From positions 1-5,128 of the forward strand of contig JAQGJZ010000296.1 in NCBI GenBank assembly GCA_028290385.1: a stretch of DNA of 5,128 bases, read 5' to 3'. Source of the stretch: Enterovirga sp. GTDB taxonomy: Bacteria; Pseudomonadota; Alphaproteobacteria; Rhizobiales; Beijerinckiaceae. The notes beneath the pieces were generated by a model. It did no database searches, had not been told where the DNA came from, and saw only the letters and a program-made list of their open reading frames with translations. Of the stretch, positions 1 through 5,128 are shown piece after piece (the first letter of the stretch is position 1; every line of letters begins with the position of its first letter). The position numbers and the translations under genes are program-made.

Positions 1-530
1 GCGGCCTCGATCTCGGCGACCTTGCTCTCGGCCCGCTCCGGATGCCCGAGGAGCGCACCCGCGCGCCGGATCTGACCGATGACCTGAGCTATGGACGCGG
101 CAGCCTCGAACTCGACCACATTGAGCCCGTGCGCCTTCAGGAGCTCGCGCGTTGCGCGGCGCGTGAAGCGGCCGGCGAGCACGAGGTCGGGCCTCAGCAC
201 GAGAACCTCCTCGGCCGTGCCCGACAGGACCGGGTAGCGCCCGGCCTCGTCCCGCACCGGGGAGCGGCGCGGGTCGCGCACAAACGGGCTGAGGCCGAGG
301 ATCTGCTCGGGATCGGCCAGCGCGAGCAGCAGCTGGTCCGTGCAGAGATTGATTGAGACGACGCGCGGGCGCTCCGGCGCGGCTGCGGCTGGTGTTGCCA
401 CGAACGGCGCGGCAAATAGCGCCGCGGCGAGCCCCGTTCTCGCCGCCTTCGCGGCCCACCCACGCGCCGCTGCGCCGATCGATTCCAAGGTTGGCCGACA
501 GGTTTTCGAGAAGGATCGGTGATGCAGCAT
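1..530 (-). CDS. btuF: Periplasmic corrinoid-binding protein BtuF of the ABC importer (partial, C-terminus off the left edge)
   Basis: The minus-strand frame is open from the ATG at 530 to the left edge (176 residues seen). It was translated by hand. An Ala-rich hydrophobic stretch (residues about 33-51, ending near ATPAAAAPE) looks like a Sec signal peptide. The mature part then starts with RVVSINLCTDQLLLALADP, typical of the BtuF/FepB-like periplasmic binding fold, followed by EEVLVLRPDLVLAG. By recalled alignment, Glu107 matches the lobe-1 Glu with which E. coli BtuF docks onto BtuC. A long helix begins near the edge, as expected for the inter-lobe helix; lobe 2 lies outside the window. 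The role is to capture cobalamin or other corrinoids in the periplasm for BtuC and BtuD. B12 specificity is inferred from btuB and cobC nearby; a siderophore or heme binder would look similar. The start is uncertain: ATG 530 has a possible GAGG site but overlaps cobC by 9 bp, whereas TTG 488 gives a more compact signal peptide but has no clear ribosome site. Confidence 0.85.
   Translation of the reverse strand, partial: MLHHRSFSKTCRPTLESIGAAARGWAAKAARTGLAAALFAAPFVATPAAAAPERPRVVSINLCTDQLLLALADPEQILGLSPFVRDPRRSPVRDEAGRYPVLSGTAEEVLVLRPDLVLAGRFTRRATRELLKAHGLNVVEFEAAASIAQVIGQIRRAGALLGHPERAESKVAEIEA
508..515 (+). promoter_or_regulatory. Ribosome binding site of cobC
   Basis: GAGAAGGA lies 6 bases before the ATG at 522, a strong Shine-Dalgarno match at good spacing. 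It favours ATG 522 over the in-frame GTG at 519, for which the spacing would be only 3 bases. If btuF starts at ATG 530, this site lies inside the btuF coding region on the opposite strand. Confidence 0.75.
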
Positions 531-1565
531 GGCGGCGACCTCGGCGAGGCGGCCTCGCGATTCGGCGGAGCCGATTCGGCCTGGCTCGATCTCTCGACGG
601 GCATCAATCCGCATTCCTGGCCCGTGCCGGAAGCGCTGCGCGAGCGCGGCTGGGAACGGCTGCCGTCCGGCTCGGACCTTGCGCATCTGATCGCGGCCGC
701 CCGCAAGGCCTACGGCGTCCCGGCCAAGGCCGTGATCGCGGCCGCTCCCGGCACGCAGGCCATCATCCAATGGCTGCCCTGCCTCGCGCCGAAGCGGCCG
801 GTGGCGATCGTGAGCCCCACTTACAGCGAGCACGAGACGGTCTGGCGCACGCATGGCTTCGAGGTTCACCAGATCCGCTCCCTTGCCGAGGCGATGAACG
901 GCCGCCGCCACGTGGTGGTCGTGAACCCGAACAACCCGGATGGCAAAATCACCGGCAAGGCAGACATCCTGAGCACGGCCGCCGAGTGCCGCCGGCACGG
1001 CAGCTGGCTCGTGGTCGACGAATCCTTCGCCGATATCGAGCCGGCCTGCAGCGTCGTCCGGGAATGCGGCGAGCTGCCGATCCTCGTGCTGCGTTCTTTC
1101 GGCAAGTTCTATGGGCTCGCCGGGCTGCGCCTCGGCTTCGCGATCGCGGCCCCCTCCATCGCCGAGAAGGTTTCTCGCGCGCTGGGGCTGTGGCCCGTTT
1201 CCGGGCCCGCCCTCGCGGTCGGCACCGCTGCCCTCGCGGACGAGGAATGGGCAACGGCCATGCGCGACCGCCTTCTTTGCGAGGCGCGCTCGCTGGACGA
1301 GCGCCTCGCCGGGGCGGGCCTGACGGTTGTCGGCGGCACGAGCCTGTTTCGGCTGGTCGAACATGCGCGCGCCGGGCGGCTTCACGAAGCCCTCGCGTCC
1401 CGCCGGATCTGGACCCGGCGCTTTCTCTGGTCCTCGACGTTGCTGCGGATCGGCCTGCCGCCGGACGAGGCTGCTTCCGCCCGGCTCGCCAGCACCCTCG
1501 CGGAATCCTTGCGCGCTATCGAGCATGGCCCTCACGCCCAGGGGACGAGAACCGGCGCTCCCTGA
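522..1565 (+). CDS. cobC: Threonine-phosphate decarboxylase CobC (PLP-dependent, cobalamin biosynthesis)
   Basis: This 347-residue protein is a fold-type I PLP enzyme of the histidinol-phosphate aminotransferase-like family, near the usual CobC/CobD length. The N-terminal HGGDLGEAASRFG and LDLSTGINPHSWP motifs mark the L-threonine-O-3-phosphate decarboxylase branch and separate it from HisC. Other signatures are APGTQAIIQWLP (75-86), NPNNPDG (135-141), VDESFAD with Asp166 for the PLP ring nitrogen, SFGKFYGLAGLRLGF with probable PLP Lys195, and LRIGLP with Arg309 as probable substrate anion anchor. The cytosolic product, (R)-1-amino-2-propanol O-2-phosphate, feeds CobD/CbiB, which attaches the aminopropanol linker to the corrin ring. 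ATG 522 was chosen for its ribosome site 6 bases upstream. The gene is antisense to its neighbours: its start touches btuF, and its last 34 bases overlap the 3' end of btuD. No other cob gene is visible. The last dozen residues are polar and probably a dispensable tail. Confidence 0.93.
   Translation: MQHGGDLGEAASRFGGADSAWLDLSTGINPHSWPVPEALRERGWERLPSGSDLAHLIAAARKAYGVPAKAVIAAAPGTQAIIQWLPCLAPKRPVAIVSPTYSEHETVWRTHGFEVHQIRSLAEAMNGRRHVVVVNPNNPDGKITGKADILSTAAECRRHGSWLVVDESFADIEPACSVVRECGELPILVLRSFGKFYGLAGLRLGFAIAAPSIAEKVSRALGLWPVSGPALAVGTAALADEEWATAMRDRLLCEARSLDERLAGAGLTVVGGTSLFRLVEHARAGRLHEALASRRIWTRRFLWSSTLLRIGLPPDEAASARLASTLAESLRAIEHGPHAQGTRTGAP
539..542 (-). promoter_or_regulatory. Possible ribosome binding site of btuF
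   Basis: On the minus strand GAGG lies 8 bases before the ATG at 530. It is short and sits inside the cobC coding region, so it could be chance in such GC-rich DNA. Its main value is as modest support for ATG 530 over TTG 488 as the btuF start. Confidence 0.35.
1532..1565. other. Tail-to-tail coding overlap of cobC and btuD (34 bp)
   Basis: The cobC stop TGA occupies 1563-1565 on the plus strand. The btuD stop TGA occupies 1534-1532 on the minus strand. The final codons of both genes are therefore encoded by the same 34 bp, leaving no room for a separate terminator. Transcripts from either side must be complementary at their 3' ends unless they end inside a coding region. Confidence 0.9.
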
Positions 1566-2299
1566 TGCGCCCCGACATAGGCCTCGATGCCGAACACGTC
1601 GCGGAGCAGGTCGGGCGCGAGCGCCTCGCCCGGCGGTCCGAACCTCGCGACCCGCCCGCCCTGGAGGGCGGCGACGGCATCGGCATAGCGCGCGGCAAGC
1701 CCGAGATCGTGCGTCACCGCCACGACGAGGGCGCCCGCCCGGGCACGGGCCTGAAGCGCCGCCATGACGTCGAGCTGGTGGCGCGGATCGAGCGCCGCCG
1801 TCGGTTCGTCCGCCAGGATGATCGCGGCGCCTGACGCGAACACGCGCGCCAGCGCGACCCGGGCCCGCTCGCCGCCGGAGAGCGCCGTGACCGGCCTGTC
1901 CGCGAGATGCTCGGTCTCGGTCAGCCGCATCGCGTCCGCCACCGCGAGCCTGTCGGCGTCGCTCAAACGGTCCGGATCGGCGGCGCCATGGGGAAAGCGG
2001 CCGAGCGCGACGATGTCGCGGGCCGGCAGCGGCCAGTGCACCTCGTGACCCTGGGGCAGGTAGGCGATCCGCCTGGCCCGCTCGCGGGCGGAAAGCCGCG
2101 CGAGATCCTGCCCGGCGGCCGCGATGGTGCCCGCGGCGGGAACGAGGCCCACCAAGGCGCGCAGAAGGGATGTCTTGCCCGCCCCGTTCGGCCCGACCAC
2201 CGCGACGAGGCTGGCGGGCGGAAGATCGAGCGACAACCCGGCCAGTACGGCGCGGCCGCCGAGCCGGACGGAGAGGTCCCGGATCTGCAGCGCGGTCAT
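1532..2299 (-). CDS. btuD: ABC transporter ATPase BtuD (corrinoid import)
   Basis: This 255-residue protein is a single complete ABC ATPase domain, a normal length for the BtuD/FepC/HmuV family. Visible motifs are Walker A GPNGAGKTS (36-44), Q-loop Gln83 in AYLPQG, signature LSGGE (140-144), Walker B AAIILADEP with Asp164 and catalytic Glu165, D-loop AALD (168-171) and switch His197 in AVTHD. It is expected to work as a dimer on the cytoplasmic face of BtuC, powering import from BtuF. The ATG at 2299 overlaps the btuC stop in an ATGA; no good Shine-Dalgarno site lies at normal distance, so translation is probably coupled to btuC. The same frame stays open far upstream inside btuC, but family length and the Walker A position support the ATG at 2299. 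All catalytic residues are present. The ATPase sequence cannot by itself separate B12 from iron-siderophore or heme transport; B12 is inferred from btuB and cobC. Confidence 0.92.
   Translation of the reverse strand: MTALQIRDLSVRLGGRAVLAGLSLDLPPASLVAVVGPNGAGKTSLLRALVGLVPAAGTIAAAGQDLARLSARERARRIAYLPQGHEVHWPLPARDIVALGRFPHGAADPDRLSDADRLAVADAMRLTETEHLADRPVTALSGGERARVALARVFASGAAIILADEPTAALDPRHQLDVMAALQARARAGALVVAVTHDLGLAARYADAVAALQGGRVARFGPPGEALAPDLLRDVFGIEAYVGAHQGAPVLVPWA
2296..2299 (-). other. ATGA stop-start overlap, btuC to btuD
   Basis: On the minus strand the btuD ATG (2299-2297) overlaps the btuC TGA (2298-2296). This 4-bp overlap is a common sign of an operon with translational coupling. 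It fits the fixed stoichiometry of permease and ATPase in the BtuC2D2 complex. Confidence 0.88.
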
Positions 2300-3327
2300 C
2301 CGACGAGGCCCGCTCCGAGCCGGCGCCGCTCGCGCAGGATCAGGTAGAGGAAGAAGGGCACCCCGATCAGCGAGGTGAGGACGCCGACCTTGATGTCGGT
2401 CGTGGATGGAATGATGCGCACCGCGATGTCGGCCGCCGTCAGCAGGCAGGATCCCGCGAGCGCGGCGGGCAGCAGCAGCCGCGCGGGGTCGTAGCGGACC
2501 AGCGGCCGGACGAGGTGTGGGGCGACAAGCCCGATGAACCCGATGGAACCCGCGACGGCGACGGATGCCCCGACGCCCAGGGCTACGCCGACGATCACGA
2601 CCAGCCGGAGCCGGGCGATGTTCACGCCGAGGCTCTGGGCGGCCTCCTCGCCGAGCGTCAGCGTCCGAAACGCCCTCGCGTTGGCGGCGAGAACAACGCC
2701 TCCAGCCAGAATGAAGGGCAGCGCCATCGCGACATGCCGCATGGATCGGTCCTCCAGCGAACCGAGCAGCCAGAACGCGATTTCGAGAGCCGCGAAGGGA
2801 TTTGGCGCGAGGTTCATGGCGAGGGCGGTTGCCGCCCCCGCCAGGCTCGAAATCGCAAGGCCGGCGAGGATCAGCAGCGTCAGGCCGGCATTCCGCCCGG
2901 CCACCGCGACAAGCAGAAACACGGACACGAAGGCGCCGACGATCGCCGCAACGGGAAGCGCGAAGGACAGCGCATCGGCAAGGCCGAGGGACAAGGTCGC
3001 GACCGCGCCGAACGCCGCAGCCTGCGGCGCCCCGAAGAGGGAAGGCGCCGCGAGCGGGTTGCGGAGCAAGCCCTGCATGGCCGCCCCGCACAAACCCAGG
3101 ATGCCGCCAATCGCGACCGACAGGATCGCCCGCGGCAGCCTGATCTCACGCACGATGACAAGCGCGACGTCCTCGCCGCGGCCCACAAGCGCGGCCGCGA
3201 CGGTGCTGGGCGAGAGCCTGACCGGCCCGATCCCCAGGGACAGGAGGAACAGGAGAATGGCGGCCGCCGCGAGCACCGCGACCGCGATGCGCCGCCTGGC
3301 GCTGCCCTCCCCTGTTCCGCCGGTCAC
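2296..3327 (-). CDS. btuC: ABC transporter permease BtuC (FecCD family, corrinoid import)
   Basis: This 343-residue, very hydrophobic protein has at least nine visible membrane segments (first about 14-34, last about 314-331), matching the ten-helix FecCD/BtuC fold. Family marks are RLPR (63-66), the Gln before LLRNPLAAP (about 85-95), GSIGFIGLVAPHLVR (260-274) and a cytoplasmic LTLGEEAAQSLGV stretch (223-235), the region that contacts the ATPase. As a dimer with BtuD it forms the inner-membrane corrinoid channel. Two family-conserved sites differ from E. coli BtuC: DIKVG (311-315) replaces the usual E-L/I-P-V/I-G before the last helix, and LFGAP (97-101) replaces the usual LGVS-type sequence. 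These probably mark a subfamily. The GTG at 3327 gives a 4-bp overlap with the btuB stop. A GTG one codon upstream at 3330 is also possible; neither has a clear ribosome site. Substrate specificity rests on context. Confidence 0.9.
   Translation of the reverse strand: MTGGTGEGSARRRIAVAVLAAAAILLFLLSLGIGPVRLSPSTVAAALVGRGEDVALVIVREIRLPRAILSVAIGGILGLCGAAMQGLLRNPLAAPSLFGAPQAAAFGAVATLSLGLADALSFALPVAAIVGAFVSVFLLVAVAGRNAGLTLLILAGLAISSLAGAATALAMNLAPNPFAALEIAFWLLGSLEDRSMRHVAMALPFILAGGVVLAANARAFRTLTLGEEAAQSLGVNIARLRLVVIVGVALGVGASVAVAGSIGFIGLVAPHLVRPLVRYDPARLLLPAALAGSCLLTAADIAVRIIPSTTDIKVGVLTSLIGVPFFLYLILRERRRLGAGLVG
3324..3327 (-). other. GTGA stop-start overlap, btuB to btuC
   Basis: On the minus strand the btuC GTG (3327-3325) overlaps the btuB TGA (3326-3324). 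It places receptor and permease in one transcript and suggests coupled translation. If the GTG at 3330 is used instead, the overlap is 7 bp and the conclusion is unchanged. Confidence 0.75.
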
Positions 3328-5128
3328 CACGTCAGGCTCAGACCCGCATAGGCGGCGCGCCCGGTCGTCCCGTAGTTCAGGATCTCCTGGTAGCGTGCAT
3401 TCGTCACGTTCTCGATCCGGCCGAACACCTTCCAGCTCTCGTCGAAGCGGTATTCGCCGTAGATGTCGAGCCGGGCATAGGCGTCCAGCGGTTGCGTCTC
3501 GTTACTGCCGCTGAAGCGCTCGGACACCAACGTCACCCGCGGCTCGATCAGCAGGCCCGGCATGGGCGTGATCCCGAGGCCGATGCGCCCGACATGCGGC
3601 GGCCGACGCTGCAGGGTACGGTTCGTCCGCTCATCCTTGGCGTCCAGATAGGTGTAGTTGCCCGTCAGCGTCAGGAGCTCCGGCCACAGCACCAGACCGG
3701 CCTCGAACTCGACGCCCGACGTCCGTGCGCGCGAGACGTTGAAGTACCGCATCGTCACGAGGTCGAACTCGATCAGGTTCTGGAAGCGGTTGCCGAATAC
3801 GGTCGCGGCGAGGTTCAGGCGCCCGTCCCACAGGCTCTGATCGATCCCGGCATCCCAGCCGATGCTCTCCTCGGGCGAGAGGCCGGCATTGCCGTAGCGC
3901 GGCTCGAACAGCTGATAGAGCGTCGGCGCCTTGCCGCCGGTGCCGCCGCTGGCCCGCAGCTTCGTGCCCGTCTCCGGGATCAGGAACGCGCCCGTGGCGC
4001 GCCATGTGTCGAAGGAAAGCCGGTTCACCTCGTCGTGCCGGCCGCCCGCCGACAGGATGATGCGCTCGCCGATCGGCAGCTGATACAGCGCGAAGATCGA
4101 GCGCGTATCCTGCTCGGCCTCGAGCGTACGGGCCCGGACCGCCGGCCCCGGCAGCAGCGAGGTCGAGAACGTCGTCGCCTTCTCACTCTCGACGCGGCCG
4201 CCGAACGTGAGCGTGCCGTATTGCTCGAAGCGCAGGTCGCCCTGGTACTCCGTCCCGAGCCGGTTGCCGAGGAACTCGCTGACCGTATCGCGCGTAACGC
4301 GAGCCGGGCTGGTGACAGTCAGGTCGCGGAACTCGCGGTCGGCCTGGTTGGCATAGACCTGGAGCGTGTGGGTGAGCGGGCCCTGCTCCGCCGTGCCCTT
4401 CGCCCAGATCTGGGTCAGCGTCCGCGACGCATCGGCTGGCGTGTCATAGACCGCGCGCGTGTTTCGCGTAGCAGCCAAGGTGCGCGGCAGGGTCGACGAG
4501 CCGGCGTCGTATTCCGAGAAGGTCCGGAAGCTCATGACGCCGACCACGAGCTTCACGCCTTCGCCGGCGTCGTAGCCCAGCCGGCCGTAGCCGCCCCAGC
4601 GCGTAAACCCGTCAGCCTCGAACTTGCCGAAGCGGCGCTCGAGTTCCGGAATGCGGTAGCCGAATCGGGAGAAGCCGTTGCTGGTCTGCCAGCCGCCGGA
4701 GAAGGCGTAGGACCAGGGCCCGATCGAGCCCGCGCCGGTCGTGCTGGAGCTGAACGTGCCGTAGGAGCCGCCTTCGACCCGCGCCTCGTAGCGCGGCTCA
4801 CCGCCCCCGCTCTTGGTGATGATGTTCACCACGCCGCCGATCGCGTCCGAGCCGTAAAGCGCGCTCTGCGGGCCGCGCAGAACCTCGATGCGCTCGATGG
4901 CCGTGGGCAGAAGACTGGAGAAGTCGAACTCGCCGCTGGCGGAGGCCGGGTCGTTGACCCGGATCCCATCGATCAAGACCAGGGTCTGGCCGGACGCGCC
5001 GCCGCGCAGCCGGACCGCCGTGGTCGAGCCCGGCCCGCCGGAATCGGAGATGTCGAGGCCCGGTACGCTCCGCAGCGCGTCGAGGAGGTTAGTGGGGTTC
5101 GAGCGCTGGATGACGTCGCGGCGCAGAA
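3324..5128 (-). CDS. btuB: TonB-dependent outer-membrane corrinoid receptor BtuB (partial, N-terminus off the right edge)
   Basis: The frame is open from the right edge to the TGA at 3324, showing 600 residues. The signal peptide, TonB box and start codon lie beyond 5128. A TTG at 4976 is internal: the frame upstream of it continues the plug domain without a break. The plug covers about residues 1-110, with NLLDALRSVPGLDI, VRLRGG, LVLIDGIRVND, IERIEVLRGPQSALYGSDA and IGGVVNIIT, all very close to E. coli BtuB. The rest has the alternating aromatic and polar pattern of a 22-strand beta-barrel, ending with ENVTNARYQEILNYGTTGR and a final aromatic Trp, the usual outer-membrane barrel C-terminus. 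It takes up cobalamin or other corrinoids using TonB-ExbBD energy. The full protein should somewhat exceed the 614-residue E. coli precursor. It is the first visible gene of the btuBCD unit. A siderophore receptor is less likely, given the BtuB-like plug and neighbouring cobC. Confidence 0.92.
   Translation of the reverse strand, partial: LRRDVIQRSNPTNLLDALRSVPGLDISDSGGPGSTTAVRLRGGASGQTLVLIDGIRVNDPASASGEFDFSSLLPTAIERIEVLRGPQSALYGSDAIGGVVNIITKSGGGEPRYEARVEGGSYGTFSSSTTGAGSIGPWSYAFSGGWQTSNGFSRFGYRIPELERRFGKFEADGFTRWGGYGRLGYDAGEGVKLVVGVMSFRTFSEYDAGSSTLPRTLAATRNTRAVYDTPADASRTLTQIWAKGTAEQGPLTHTLQVYANQADREFRDLTVTSPARVTRDTVSEFLGNRLGTEYQGDLRFEQYGTLTFGGRVESEKATTFSTSLLPGPAVRARTLEAEQDTRSIFALYQLPIGERIILSAGGRHDEVNRLSFDTWRATGAFLIPETGTKLRASGGTGGKAPTLYQLFEPRYGNAGLSPEESIGWDAGIDQSLWDGRLNLAATVFGNRFQNLIEFDLVTMRYFNVSRARTSGVEFEAGLVLWPELLTLTGNYTYLDAKDERTNRTLQRRPPHVGRIGLGITPMPGLLIEPRVTLVSERFSGSNETQPLDAYARLDIYGEYRFDESWKVFGRIENVTNARYQEILNYGTTGRAAYAGLSLTW

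Noticed and set aside
42..356. A plus-strand open frame of 104 codons at the left edge
   Set aside because: It is antisense to the well-supported btuF coding sequence and has no recognisable features of its own.
688..745. A 13-bp direct repeat TGATCGCGGCCGC at 688-700 and 733-745
   Set aside because: Both copies lie in the cobC reading frame and encode Ile-Ala-Ala-Ala. Such chance repeats are common in GC-rich Ala-rich genes.
353..1834. A plus-strand open frame of 493 codons across cobC and the 3' part of btuD
   Set aside because: It is Arg/Ala/Pro-rich without recognisable motifs, lies in a shifted frame over cobC and antisense to btuD, and is an expected artefact of very GC-rich coding DNA.
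2030..2045. A GGCCAGTGCA stretch faintly like part of a B12 box
   Set aside because: It encodes part of the conserved BtuD segment after the Q-loop, and no further cobalamin riboswitch elements lie around it.
1532..3091. Possible longer BtuD with an N-terminal extension of over 260 residues
   Set aside because: The frame is open upstream only because it overlaps btuC in another frame. The extension is low-complexity and Arg-rich, and the ATG at 2299 gives a normal-length ATPase.
2170..3351. A plus-strand open frame of 393 codons opposite btuD and btuC
   Set aside because: It is rich in Arg, Gln, Asp and Gly, shows no domain, and is exactly antisense to two genes with clear family motifs.
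3324..4976. A TTG at 4976 as the btuB start
   Set aside because: The upstream codons in the same frame encode conserved plug-domain sequence to the window edge, so the TTG is an internal Leu codon.

Overview
The window is a vitamin B12 (cobalamin/corrinoid) uptake locus with one cobalamin-biosynthesis gene inside it. Base composition is very GC-rich throughout, genes are tightly packed with overlapping ends, and the threonine-phosphate decarboxylase is of the CobC type usual in Alphaproteobacteria. Together these suggest an alphaproteobacterium, probably of the Hyphomicrobiales (the group of Methylobacterium, Bosea and relatives). The organism is an inference; no marker gene is present.

Layout, read from the right edge along the minus strand: btuB (outer-membrane TonB-dependent corrinoid receptor, 5' end beyond the right edge) ends in a 4-bp GTGA overlap with btuC (inner-membrane permease). 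btuC ends in a 4-bp ATGA overlap with btuD (ATPase). These three look like one transcription and translation unit. cobC lies on the plus strand at 522-1565. Its 3' end overlaps the 3' end of btuD by 34 bp. To its left, again on the minus strand and running off the left edge, is btuF, the periplasmic corrinoid-binding protein, whose 5' end abuts or overlaps the cobC start.

Function: BtuB brings corrinoid across the outer membrane using TonB energy, BtuF captures it in the periplasm, and BtuC with BtuD import it using ATP. CobC makes (R)-1-amino-2-propanol O-2-phosphate, the precursor of the linker that joins the corrin ring to the nucleotide loop. The locus therefore pairs uptake with one biosynthetic step.

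The protein families are all known and I found no new system. The most notable point is the arrangement: a biosynthetic gene sits antisense inside an otherwise co-oriented uptake gene set, touching coding sequence on both sides, with essentially no intergenic DNA in the window. No tRNA, rRNA, CRISPR array, insertion sequence, convincing terminator or cobalamin riboswitch was seen. If a riboswitch exists, it would be expected upstream of btuB beyond position 5128.
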